Shown piece after piece: positions 27,139 to 35,157 of a DNA stretch of 64,000 nucleotides (the stretch's first letter is position 1; each line of letters begins with the position of its first letter). Source of the stretch: an uncultured Lachnospiraceae bacterium. Its GTDB lineage: Bacteria; Bacillota; Clostridia; Lachnospirales; Lachnospiraceae. The stretch is taken from NCBI GenBank assembly GCA_934351835.1, contig CAKRJP010000010.1, forward strand, positions 1-64,000, written 5' to 3'. Made by a program: the position numbers and the translations under genes. A model generated the notes under the pieces. The model made no database searches. It had not been told where the DNA came from and was given only the letters and a program-made list of their open reading frames with translations.

Positions 27139-28964
27139 GATACTTCTCTGCCTCCTTTAAATACTCCATATCCAAAATGATCACAACGCAAGCATCTTGA
27201 ACACTCCTGTTTTGCTTCCTTCAGTGACATGCCATTCTCAATACCTTCAAAATCACGAACTCTTTCATCAGCGTCTCTTTCCATCATGTTCACACGTCCA
27301 CAAGGTGTTCTGTCATTCAGGTCAGCAGCCGGAATCTCTACATCACACGTGATTGGATGATGATATCCAAGATACTCATCAATATTGGCTGCTGTAACCT
27401 TTGCTGCCGCAATAGCCTTGATAACCGTTGCCGGTCCGCTTTCACAGTCTCCTCCTGTAAATACGCCTGGCATGCCTTCAATCGCACCAGTCTTATCTGC
27501 CACTAATTTGCCCCATTTTACAGGTACACCTGATTTTTCATAATGTTCAATCTCAATATTCTGTCCGATTGCAATAATCAATACATCACAAGGTACCAAT
27601 ACATCCGGTTCTCCTGTCGGCTTGATACTTGCTCTGCCACCCTTGATGTAACTTACCATCTGAGGCGTTGTATTCAATCCTGTTACATGATTATTCTCAT
27701 CTACCACAATAGAGCCCGGAGCACTCAGGCTCTGGATTCCAACGCCTTCTGCGATCGCACCTTCAATCTCATCCGGAAGTGCAGTCATATCAGCCACTCT
27801 ACGACGATATACAATCTTCGCTGATTTTGCACCTAATCTCTTAGCAGTACGTACAGCATCCATAGATACATTACCACCACCTACGATGATTGCATCTTTT
27901 CCAGTCAGATCTATTGGATGTCCCAGACCTACTCCTCTTAATAATTCAACTGCAGAAATTACGCCTTCTGCATCTTCATGTTCCAGACCCAATTTCTTAT
28001 CAGTACTTGCTCCAATTGTCAGAAGCACTGCATCGTATTCTTTACGTAAATCATCCAGTGTATAATCTTCACCGATCCTTACTCCGTATTTTACTTCAAC
28101 ACCAGTCTTTAAAATAGCATTGATGTCATCATCTAATCTCTTCTTCGGTAATCTATAATTCGGAATACCATAACGCAACATGCCTCCAAGCTCCGGAAGC
28201 ATCTCGTATACTGTTGTCTGATGTCCCATTAACTGAAGATAATAAGCTGCACTTAATCCACTTGGTCCACCACCTACAATGGCAATCTTCTTACCTGTAC
28301 TTGGCGCACATGCCGGTGGGTCTACTTCACCTGCCATATCAGCAGCAAATCGTTTCACACCACGGATATTAATAGCATCTTCTAACATGTTACGGCGACA
28401 TCTTGCCTCACATGGATGCTCACAAATGAATCCACAGGTTGTCGGAAACGGATTATCCTTACGAATCAGGCGGATTGCATCCGCATATCTTCCAGCTCCT
28501 GTCAATGCTATGTATCCAGGAATATCTACATGTGCCGGGCACTCAGATACACAAGGTACCGGAAGCTCATAAGAACAGACACAACGTCCGTTTTCGATAT
28601 GCTCTACATAATCATCACGATAGCCTGTAATTCCCTTATACACGATTTCAGCAGCTTCATATCCAATGGCACAGTCAGCCCCATCCATAATCGTTAAAGC
28701 TGTCTCCTCTAACAAATCTAATGTTGCCATCGTTGCCTTACCATCAAGGATATCTCCGATCAGGTTTGAAAGCTGTCCTAAACCAACTCTACAAGGTACA
28801 CATTTACCACAAGTCTGTGCATGGCAAAGCTCTACAAATGCTTTTGCCATATCAACAGGACACAGTCCCGGAGGGCTTGCTTTTACTCTACGCTCCATAT
28901 CCTTCAAAAGACCATCCATAACTGTCTCAGCCTTTTTTGGAGCAGCCAACTCTAATCTGCTCAT
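27132..28964 (-). CDS. hydrogenase-associated NuoF-fragment/GltD-like flavoprotein
   Basis: 610-residue fusion. Residues ~50-115 match the C-terminal [4Fe-4S] domain of NuoF/HydB (TCGKCVPCRVGLGQL), without the FMN/NADH-binding NuoF core. From ~130 on it resembles the glutamate synthase small subunit and NfnB: cluster cysteines CVSECPAHVDIPGY and CEHPCEARCRR, FAD fold IAIVGGGPSGLSAAYYL, second dinucleotide fold AIIVGGGNVSMDAVRTA, and FTGGDCESGPATVI. It probably oxidises NAD(P)H and feeds the hydrogenase. I chose the ATG at 28964 with GGAGGAG before it; an in-frame GTG at 28979 overlaps that site. Confidence 0.88.
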   Translation of the reverse strand: MSRLELAAPKKAETVMDGLLKDMERRVKASPPGLCPVDMAKAFVELCHAQTCGKCVPCRVGLGQLSNLIGDILDGKATMATLDLLEETALTIMDGADCAIGYEAAEIVYKGITGYRDDYVEHIENGRCVCSYELPVPCVSECPAHVDIPGYIALTGAGRYADAIRLIRKDNPFPTTCGFICEHPCEARCRRNMLEDAINIRGVKRFAADMAGEVDPPACAPSTGKKIAIVGGGPSGLSAAYYLQLMGHQTTVYEMLPELGGMLRYGIPNYRLPKKRLDDDINAILKTGVEVKYGVRIGEDYTLDDLRKEYDAVLLTIGASTDKKLGLEHEDAEGVISAVELLRGVGLGHPIDLTGKDAIIVGGGNVSMDAVRTAKRLGAKSAKIVYRRRVADMTALPDEIEGAIAEGVGIQSLSAPGSIVVDENNHVTGLNTTPQMVSYIKGGRASIKPTGEPDVLVPCDVLIIAIGQNIEIEHYEKSGVPVKWGKLVADKTGAIEGMPGVFTGGDCESGPATVIKAIAAAKVTAANIDEYLGYHHPITCDVEIPAADLNDRTPCGRVNMMERDADERVRDFEGIENGMSLKEAKQECSRCLRCDHFGYGVFKGGREVSW

Positions 28965-29004
28965 TTTTTTCTCCTCCACTTTTCATAAAATACATTGACT
29001 CTTG

Positions 29005-29020
29005 TTGTGCATTTGCACAA
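29005..29020. promoter_or_regulatory. palindrome at the hydrogenase transcription start (candidate operator)
   Basis: TTGTGCA-TT-TGCACAA is a perfect 7+2+7 palindrome. It begins about 7-8 nt after the predicted start site of the hydrogenase operon, where a bound repressor would block transcription. It resembles the redox regulator Rex (TTGTGAAN4TTCACAA) at the ends but is 2 bp shorter. Confidence 0.55.
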
Positions 29021-29033
29021 TCATTTGCTCATT

Positions 29034-29062
29034 ATTTTATCAAATCTAAGCAAATTATTCAA
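29034..29062 (-). promoter_or_regulatory. promoter of the hydrogenase operon
   Basis: TTGAAT (29057-29062), 17-bp spacer, TAAAAT (29034-29039) on the minus strand, about 70 nt before the first gene. The stretch 29063-29241 is AT-rich and shows no gene. Confidence 0.7.
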
Positions 29063-29241
29063 CAAATTGACCATAAGTCGTTTATTTAACGCAAACTACA
29101 CGATATTGATTATTATGCTCATTTATTAATTTTTAACTGCATTCTCTTGATTTCTTAATTTTAACAGCTTTATAAGATTGAAAAGTGGAAAACCACTTCC
29201 TGCATTTTCCTTCGTATAGTTTATTTACTTCTTTAATATAA

Positions 29242-29283
29242 TAAAAAAAGACGCTTTTTCCGTTAAGAAAATGCGTCTTTTTG
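29242..29283 (-). terminator. terminator of the ribosomal protein cluster
   Basis: AAAAAGACGCATTTTC and GAAAAAGCGTCTTTTTTT (minus strand) form a strong hairpin with T tract, 27 bp after rplQ. A tracts make it potentially bidirectional. Confidence 0.9.
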
Positions 29284-29309
29284 TTAAATAATTATCTCGA
29301 ACAAACTGA

Positions 29310-29846
29310 TTATACAAGCTCGATAAGGACTTCCATAGCAGCGTCACCTTTACGCTGACCAATCTTAACGATTCTTGTATATCCACCGTTACGTCCCTCG
29401 TATTTTGGAGCGATCTCATCGAATAATTTAGCAACAAGATCAACCTCTTTTGTGTTTTTCTTCTTTCCTGCCTGAGCTGTTGGAACTTCTTTTACAGGGT
29501 AAAGAACTTTCAGCATCTGACGACGAGCGTGAAGTCTGCTAGGAAGATCTTTTTTGATTGTCTTCTCTACTTCATCGTAAACTGTAACTTTTTTACCGTC
29601 TACAACTTCTTTTACTCTCTTGCCATCTTTATCTTTACGAGCAACTTTAGCTTTTACTGTAACTTCTTCGAAATTGTCTTTCTCTTTTACAGCTAAAGCG
29701 ATCAGGCCTTCAGCAATCTTGCGGATTTCTTTTGCCTTTGCTTCTGTAGTAACAATCTTACCGTTATTAAGTAATGCTGTTACCTGGTTTCTTAATAATG
29801 CTTTTCTCTGGCTTGATGTTCTGCCGAGCTTTCTATATTTTGCCAT
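29310..29846 (-). CDS. rplQ: 50S ribosomal protein L17 (bL17), long form
   Basis: Begins MAKYRKLGRTSSQRKALLRN, the hallmark of bL17, and has the C-terminal NGGYTRIVKIGQRKGDAA. At 178 residues it is well above the usual 115-130. The extra material is a charged stretch at residues ~53-105 (KVARKDKDGKR and following). Last gene of the S10-spc-alpha cluster, downstream of rpoA as usual, but with a 200-bp repeat-bearing spacer before it. Confidence 0.95.
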   Translation of the reverse strand: MAKYRKLGRTSSQRKALLRNQVTALLNNGKIVTTEAKAKEIRKIAEGLIALAVKEKDNFEEVTVKAKVARKDKDGKRVKEVVDGKKVTVYDEVEKTIKKDLPSRLHARRQMLKVLYPVKEVPTAQAGKKKNTKEVDLVAKLFDEIAPKYEGRNGGYTRIVKIGQRKGDAAMEVLIELV

Positions 29847-29943
29847 TTTTTATTCCTCCATTTAACACTTGGTTATACTCTTCGGGCTTACTAGCCAAAT
29901 GCTCTGCCATACTCTTCGGTTTTACTGACAGACATCTAGGGTA

Positions 29944-30041
29944 GTTCTTCGAGACTAGGCTCGAAAATACCTCGCCAAGTTCCGAAGAACAACATTCGTA
30001 CTAACCTCATGCATCGCCTGCGGCTTGCATTCGCTAAGTAC
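29944..30041. repeat. palindromic spacer repeats between rpoA and rplQ
   Basis: Two hairpins fill part of the 29847-30048 spacer. The first has arms GTTCTTCG (29944-29951) and CGAAGAAC (29983-29990) and encloses, in minus orientation, a 27-nt unit (29954-29980) starting ACTTGGCGAGGT. The second (29998-30041) has GTAC ends and inner arms ATGCA/TGCAT. The 27-nt unit also occurs at 43857-43884 and 43903-43931. Confidence 0.7.
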
Positions 30042-30048
30042 TCTATGT

Positions 30049-31017
30049 TTATTCCTCACCGTGGCTTAAACTTAATCCTAATTCGTCAAGTTTTGCAAGT
30101 ACTTCTTCCAGTGACTTACGTCCCAGGTTACGCACTTTCATCATATCTTCCGGTGTTCTGTTTGTCAGTTCCTCAACTGTATTGATTCCAGCTCTCTTTA
30201 AGCAGTTGTATGAACGAACAGATAACTCTAATTCATCAATGCTCATCTCAAGAACTTTCTCTTTCTCATCGTCTTCTTTCTCGATCATAACTTCTGCAGC
30301 CTGAGCTACTTCTGACAGATCAATGAAGAGTTTCAGATGCTCGCTAAGTACTTTGGCAGCTAAACTTACTGCTTCATCCGGAAGTAATGTTCCATTAGTA
30401 TATACATCTAATGTCAGTTTATCAAAGTCAGTAATCTGACCTACACGTGTATTCTCAACTGTGAGATTTACACGCTCAACAGGTGTGTAGATAGAATCAA
30501 TCGGAATTACTGCGATTGGCAGTTCTTCGTTCTTATTCTTATCAGCACTTACATAGCCTCTGCCTTTTGTGATAGTCAGTTCCATGTATAATTTGCTGTC
30601 TGCGCCACCATTTAATGTTGCAATAACGGCATCAGGATTCATAATCTCAATGTCCTGATCGACCTGAATATCTGCTGCTGTAACAACACCTTCGCCCTCG
30701 AACTCAATATATGCAGTCTTAGGCTCATCAGTCTCTGATGTATTTTTAATAGCCAGAGATTTCAAGTTCATGATAATCTCTGTAACATCTTCCTTAACAC
30801 CCGGAATAGAACTAAATTCATGAAGAACTCCATCAATCTTCACCTGGCTGATAGCAGCTCCTGGTAAAGATGAAAGCATAATTCTTCTCAGGGAGTTTCC
30901 TAACGTTGTCCCATAACCTCTCTCTAAAGGTTCAACAACAAATCTTCCATATTTTTTATCTTCTGATATCTCAGTTATTTCAATATTTGGCTTATTAAAA
31001 TCAAACACTAAGTCCAC
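30049..31017 (-). CDS. rpoA: DNA-directed RNA polymerase subunit alpha
   Basis: 322 residues. The N-terminal assembly domain (GYGTTLGNSLRRIMLSSLPG) and the C-terminal DNA/activator-contact domain (ELSVRSYNCLKRAGI, MKVRNLGRKSLEEV) are both present. Standard place after rpsD in the alpha operon, 21 bp away. Confidence 0.97.
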   Translation of the reverse strand: MDLVFDFNKPNIEITEISEDKKYGRFVVEPLERGYGTTLGNSLRRIMLSSLPGAAISQVKIDGVLHEFSSIPGVKEDVTEIIMNLKSLAIKNTSETDEPKTAYIEFEGEGVVTAADIQVDQDIEIMNPDAVIATLNGGADSKLYMELTITKGRGYVSADKNKNEELPIAVIPIDSIYTPVERVNLTVENTRVGQITDFDKLTLDVYTNGTLLPDEAVSLAAKVLSEHLKLFIDLSEVAQAAEVMIEKEDDEKEKVLEMSIDELELSVRSYNCLKRAGINTVEELTNRTPEDMMKVRNLGRKSLEEVLAKLDELGLSLSHGEE

Positions 31018-31038
31018 CTCCTGTGGTGTTACGGGTTA

Positions 31039-31632
31039 TTATTTAGAATATAACTCGACGATTAACATCTCATCTACTGGAACATCGATTGCTTCACGTC
31101 TTGGAAGTTCTTTGACTGTTCCTTTTAATCCTTCCAGATCAGCCTCTAACCACTCTGGAACAAGACGTCCGCCTGTAACCTCTACGATCTCTTTATATCT
31201 TGGAGAGCTCTTCTTAGCCTCTTTGATCTCGATTACATCGCCAGCTTTTACTAAATATGAAGGGATGTTTACCTGTTTTCCGTTAACCAGAACATGCTTG
31301 TGATCTACAATCTGTCTAGCTTCACGTCTTGTTCTTGCAAGTCCGAGACGGAATACTACGTTATCCAGTCTTGACTCAAGAAGTTTCATAAGGTTCTCAC
31401 CTGTCATACCATTCATGCGCTGAGCTTTGAAGTAGTAGTTTCTGAAAGGTTTCTCTAATACACCATAGATAAATTTAGCTTTCTGTTTCTCACGTAACTG
31501 AAGACCATACTCGCTCATTTTTCTATTAGATCTCTTTAACTGTCTGTTAGACTTTTTATCAATTCCTAAATAAACCGGATCCATACCGAGGGATCTGCAT
31601 CTTTTAAGAACCGGAACTCTATTTACTGCCAT
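31039..31632 (-). CDS. rpsD: 30S ribosomal protein S4 (uS4)
   Basis: 197 residues with RLDNVVFRLGLARTRREARQ and VDHKHVLVNGKQVNIPSYLV (the S4 RNA-binding domain). It lacks the N-terminal zinc cysteines, so it is the zinc-free form. In Firmicutes S4 often represses its own synthesis; here it sits inside the alpha operon between rpsK and rpoA. Confidence 0.97.
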   Translation of the reverse strand: MAVNRVPVLKRCRSLGMDPVYLGIDKKSNRQLKRSNRKMSEYGLQLREKQKAKFIYGVLEKPFRNYYFKAQRMNGMTGENLMKLLESRLDNVVFRLGLARTRREARQIVDHKHVLVNGKQVNIPSYLVKAGDVIEIKEAKKSSPRYKEIVEVTGGRLVPEWLEADLEGLKGTVKELPRREAIDVPVDEMLIVELYSK

Positions 31633-31682
31633 GCTTATTTTTTCCTCCTATATCTTTTCGCCATTTAAAAGAATGTCTGTAA

Positions 31683-32078
31683 TTAGACTCTTCTACGTTT
31701 TGGTGGACGACAACCATTGTGTGGTACAGGTGTCACGTCTTTGATACTTGTTACATCGATTCCACATGCCTGAAGGGCACGAATTGCTGCTTCTCTACCT
31801 GAACCTGGGCCTTTAACCATAACGTCTACGGATTTTAAGCCATGTACCAATGCTGCTTTAGCTGCTGTCTCAGCTGCCATCTGTGCTGCATAAGGAGTAG
31901 ATTTCTTTGAACCTCTAAATCCCAGACCACCTGCACTTGCCCATGAAAGAGCATTTCCCTGTGCATCTGTTAATGTAACGATAGTGTTGTTAAAAGATGC
32001 CTGGATATGTGCCTGTCCGTGTTCAACGTTTTTCTTGACACGTTTCTTTGTCACTTTCTTTGTAACTTTCTTTGCCAT
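31683..32078 (-). CDS. rpsK: 30S ribosomal protein S11 (uS11)
   Basis: 131 residues. The N-terminus is Lys-rich, followed by HIQASFNNTIVTLTDAQGNA and a C-terminal VTPVPHNGCRPPKRRRV, both typical of uS11. It lies 50 bp after rpsM in the alpha operon. Confidence 0.97.
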   Translation of the reverse strand: MAKKVTKKVTKKRVKKNVEHGQAHIQASFNNTIVTLTDAQGNALSWASAGGLGFRGSKKSTPYAAQMAAETAAKAALVHGLKSVDVMVKGPGSGREAAIRALQACGIDVTSIKDVTPVPHNGCRPPKRRRV

Positions 32079-32128
32079 AATAAAACTAACCTACACTTTC
32101 TTAATTGTTGTTATATTGTTACTGTTAC

Positions 32129-32497
32129 TTATTTTTTCTTGTTAGCAACTGTTCTCTTAGGACCTTTTCTTGTTCTTGCGTTTGTTTTTGTCTTCTGACC
32201 ACGAACCGGAAGTCCTTTTCTATGACGGATTCCTCTATAGCATCCGATTTCCTGTAATCTCTTGATGTTCAGAGCGATTTCTCTACGAAGATCACCTTCT
32301 ACAACCTGAGTCTCATCGATTACTGCACTGATCTTCTTAACATCTTCGTCTGTAAGATCTCTGCAGCGAATGTCAGGATCAACTCCTGCCTCTTCTAAGA
32401 TACGAGTTGCGCTCGGTCTACCAATACCATAAATATAAGTTAATCCGATCTCAACACGTTTGTCTCTTGGTAAATCTACACCTGCAATACGAGCCAT
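32129..32497 (-). CDS. rpsM: 30S ribosomal protein S13 (uS13)
   Basis: 122 residues: MARIAGVDLPRDKRVEIGLT at the start and GLPVRGQKTKTNARTRKG near the end, both family signatures. It is the first gene after the long 32498-32909 spacer, so it may have its own promoter or leader. Confidence 0.97.
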   Translation of the reverse strand: MARIAGVDLPRDKRVEIGLTYIYGIGRPSATRILEEAGVDPDIRCRDLTDEDVKKISAVIDETQVVEGDLRREIALNIKRLQEIGCYRGIRHRKGLPVRGQKTKTNARTRKGPKRTVANKKK

Positions 32498-32909
32498 GTG
32501 AATTTTCCTCCATTTTCTTTTTACTTCTTAAAAATTCTGTCTTGTCTCAAAATGTTATCTTTACATCTTGTGACGTTTTGCATACTGTCCCAAATAGGGA
32601 TGTCTTTGAGAAACTTATGTTCCCAATTCATCCAGACATGTTCGGTATCCATGTCCTTTCCGGCCACCGTGTTATCAGACGGTAATGACGAGCCGGTATT
32701 ATAAGCAATATACTAAGGAATCTCACCGGCTACAGGTGTTCCTTGTATATTAAACAGTCTACACACGTCCTGGTGTGTCCACTGTCAGCCGCCTAAAATA
32801 ATTTGCATAAAACTACAAATCTAAGGATGTTCGATTCACGTTGTTCATCGAACGACTTGCTCACTAAGCGCGAGCTGCATTCCCTTTGCTCTTACTAAGT
32901 GAGCAAAGT
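32498..32909 (-). other. 412-nt untranslated spacer between rpmJ and rpsM with several hairpins
   Basis: No convincing reading frame. On inspection it contains AAGGAA...TTCCTT (about 32714-32743) enclosing CACC/GGTG, a GTTCGAT/ATCGAAC hairpin (32829-32853), and GACTTGCTCACT paired with AGTGAGC-AAAGTC (32854-32910), which starts right at the rpmJ stop. In most Firmicutes this gap is under 50 bp. It could be an RNA leader for rpsM-rpsK-rpsD, an attenuator, or inserted repeats. Confidence 0.6.
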
Positions 32910-33023
32910 CTATCCCTGACGCTGTTTATGCTTTGGATTTTCGCAGATAATGCGAACGCTTCCTTTTCTCTTGATAACTTTGCATTTTTCGCAAATTGGT
33001 TTTACTGATGATCTAACCTTCAC
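32910..33023 (-). CDS. rpmJ: 50S ribosomal protein L36 (bL36)
   Basis: 37 residues from a GTG start at 33023, with AGGAGGATCC before it. The protein reads VKVRSSVKPICEKCKVIKRK..., with the bL36 zinc ligands C11, C14, C27 and H32 (CEKC, then ICENPKH). It lies between infA and rpsM as expected. Confidence 0.97.
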   Translation of the reverse strand: MKVRSSVKPICEKCKVIKRKGSVRIICENPKHKQRQG

Positions 33024-33184
33024 GGGGATCCTCCTTTCATCCATTGCTTTGCCTTAATACTTCCACGCTGCTTCCATTGAAATCCTCTTATATTCTGCAA
33101 CTCTCAGATTTCACAACAAAATAATGCCCGGAAACGCGCTTATATAGTATAGCACTACTAATCAAATAAAGTCAATAGATATTT

Positions 33185-33403
33185 TTATTTATCTCTCCAA
33201 ATAATTCTTCCTTTTGAAAGATCATATGGTGATAACTCTAATGTTACTTTGTCTCCAGGTAAAATCTTGATAAAGTTCATACGCAGCTTTCCACTGATAT
33301 GAGCAAGTACCTGGTGTCCATTCTCTAACTCTACCTGAAACATTGCGTTAGGTAATTTTTCAACTACTGTTCCCTCGATTTCAATTACGTCAGCTTTTGA
33401 CAT
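33185..33403 (-). CDS. infA: translation initiation factor IF-1
   Basis: 72 residues: MSKADVIEIEGTVVEKLPN and LSPYDLSKGRIIWRDK are IF-1 signatures (S1/OB fold). It binds the A site of the 30S subunit during initiation. GGAGG lies 8 nt before the ATG at 33403. The gap to rpmJ (33024-33184) is AT-rich; no promoter was settled on there. Confidence 0.97.
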   Translation of the reverse strand: MSKADVIEIEGTVVEKLPNAMFQVELENGHQVLAHISGKLRMNFIKILPGDKVTLELSPYDLSKGRIIWRDK

Positions 33404-33406
33404 CAC

Positions 33407-33667
33407 TTATTCCTCCTGCTTTTTTGCATCCTTATTTCTTACTTTTAATATTCTCTTGATTGCTACATCATCGGCATCTGCAATCTCGTATTTTTCCAGA
33501 ATGATCTGCACATGTTTCTTTTTTTTCTTCTTTGGACGGTCCAGTGTTCGAATCTGTCCATCCACCAGATATACATATGCCGAATCTGTATCTATTACAA
33601 CATAAATCTGTCCTGCATCATGCCCTGCTTTTGATCGTGCAAGCATTCCTGTCTCATATCTATCCAT
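33407..33667 (-). CDS. KOW-domain RNA-binding protein (L14e-like)
   Basis: 86 residues. The start, GMLARSKAGHDAGQIYVVID, has the KOW pattern seen in eukaryotic-type L14e proteins, followed by a lysine run (KKKKKKH) and a charged tail. Such small proteins lie between map and infA in many Clostridia and Bacilli. The role is unknown, but RNA or ribosome binding is likely. The stop abuts the infA start. Confidence 0.85.
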   Translation of the reverse strand: MDRYETGMLARSKAGHDAGQIYVVIDTDSAYVYLVDGQIRTLDRPKKKKKKHVQIILEKYEIADADDVAIKRILKVRNKDAKKQEE

Positions 33668-33681
33668 ACTGTACCTCTTCT

Positions 33682-34449
33682 TTAAATGGAAGTATCCTTG
33701 GTCAGACTTAAGATCTTCGGTTCACCCTCTGTAATCAATATTGTATTCTCATAATGGGCGGACAGAGAATGGTCTCTTGTCACTACCGTCCATTCATCCG
33801 GCATCCAGTCAACTTCCCATGTCCCTATATTGATCATCGGTTCTACCGCCAATGTCATTCCTGCTTTTAGTTTTACACCTTTACGGTCCATTTCATAGTT
33901 TGGTATCTCCGGCGCTTCATGTAGTGCTGTTCCGATACCGTGTCCGCAAAGATCTCTCACCACTCCATACCCTCTGCTCTCAGCATATTTGCCAATAGCT
34001 CCGGATATATCAAACAAATGGTTGCCTTCTCTGGCATATTTTATTCCTTCGAAGAAGCTTTCTCGTGTTACTTGAATTAATTTTTTCGCTTCTTCACTGA
34101 TTTGTCCAACTGCATGAGTTCTGGCAGCATCGGAATGATAACCTTTATAGATTACTCCCGCATCCAGACTCACTATATCCCCATCCCTCAGGAATCTGTG
34201 TTCACTCGGGATTCCATGTACAACTTCATCGTTTACCGATACACAGATAGAAGCCGGATATCCGTTATAATTAAGAAATGAAGGAATGCATCCATAGCTT
34301 CGGATGATCTCCTCACCCAATTTATCGATAGCTTTGGTTGTCATACCAGGATGCAATGCTTTTGCCAATTCATCATGTACGATTTCTAATATTTTCCCAG
34401 CCTCAGTCATTAATTCAATTTCTCTGGCGGATTTTACAGTAATTGGCAT
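33682..34449 (-). CDS. map: type I methionine aminopeptidase
   Basis: 255 residues. Removes N-terminal Met from new proteins using two metal ions. Metal ligands are visible in SLDAGVIYKGYHSDAART (two Asp), GHGIGTALHEAPEIPNY (His), LAVEPMINIG (Glu) and the C-terminal YENTILIT (Glu). It starts 5 bp after adk. Confidence 0.96.
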   Translation of the reverse strand: MPITVKSAREIELMTEAGKILEIVHDELAKALHPGMTTKAIDKLGEEIIRSYGCIPSFLNYNGYPASICVSVNDEVVHGIPSEHRFLRDGDIVSLDAGVIYKGYHSDAARTHAVGQISEEAKKLIQVTRESFFEGIKYAREGNHLFDISGAIGKYAESRGYGVVRDLCGHGIGTALHEAPEIPNYEMDRKGVKLKAGMTLAVEPMINIGTWEVDWMPDEWTVVTRDHSLSAHYENTILITEGEPKILSLTKDTSI

Positions 34450-34454
34450 ATGAT

Positions 34455-35099
34455 CTACTCTCCTAATATCTTAACAATTGTCTGGAACACATCTTCAATA
34501 TCGATTGTTCCGTCCAATGTTCTCAAAGTTCCGGCATTTTCATAATAATCAATTAATGGTTTTGTCTGTTCGTGATATACATCCAACCGTTTCTTTACAG
34601 TCTCCGGTTTGTCATCGTCTCTCAAAATAAGTTCTTTACCACATACATCACAAACGCCTTCTACCTTTGTCGGTGCATATATAAGATGATACGTAGCCCC
34701 ACAACCTACGCATGCTCTTCTTCCTGACATACGGTTGATGATATTCTCGTCCGGCACGTCAATATTTAACGCATAATCAATCTTTTCTCCCTGCTCACCA
34801 AGAGCTTTCTCCAGCGCCTCTGCCTGCGGAATCGTTCTCGGAAATCCATCAAGTACATATCCTTTTTTACAGTCATCTTTCCCCAACCGATCTACAATCA
34901 GATCTAATACCAGTTCATCCGGAACTAAAAGTCCCTGATCCATGTATTCTTTTGCTTTCTTACCAAGCTCTGTCCCCTCTTTGATGTTCGCTCGGAAAAT
35001 ATCCCCTGTTGAAATGTGTGGAATATTATATTTTGCTGAAATCTTTTTTGCCTGAGTTCCCTTACCTGCTCCAGGCGCTCCTAACATAACGATTTTCAT
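34455..35099 (-). CDS. adk: adenylate kinase, zinc-LID type
   Basis: 214 residues. The P-loop GAPGAGKGTQAKKI, ISTGDIFRANI and VLDGFPRTIPQA are canonical. The LID domain carries four cysteines (CVGC and CDVC), the zinc-binding form of Gram-positive bacteria. It converts AMP and ATP to two ADP. Usual place between secY and map. Confidence 0.97.
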   Translation of the reverse strand: MKIVMLGAPGAGKGTQAKKISAKYNIPHISTGDIFRANIKEGTELGKKAKEYMDQGLLVPDELVLDLIVDRLGKDDCKKGYVLDGFPRTIPQAEALEKALGEQGEKIDYALNIDVPDENIINRMSGRRACVGCGATYHLIYAPTKVEGVCDVCGKELILRDDDKPETVKKRLDVYHEQTKPLIDYYENAGTLRTLDGTIDIEDVFQTIVKILGE

Positions 35100-35126
35100 G
35101 TGGGTGTTCCTCCTTATAGAATTTTA

Positions 35127-35150
35127 ACTCGCGAAAAAAATCCCGCGAGT
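35127..35150 (-). terminator. hairpin between secY and adk
   Basis: ACTCGCG (35127-35133) and CGCGAGT (35144-35150) form a GC-rich stem; the minus strand continues TAAAATT. With no long T tract this is more likely an attenuator or RNA-processing site than a full terminator. Confidence 0.45.
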
Positions 35151-35157
35151 CAAAATA

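Noticed and set aside
29005..29020. Exact Rex operator at the hydrogenase promoter
   Set aside because: The half-sites are closer together than in the Rex consensus by 2 bp; kept only as a palindrome of unknown regulator.
32407..32704. Open frames in the rpmJ-rpsM spacer
   Set aside because: They are on the opposite strand, lack binding sites and overlap the conserved rpsM start.
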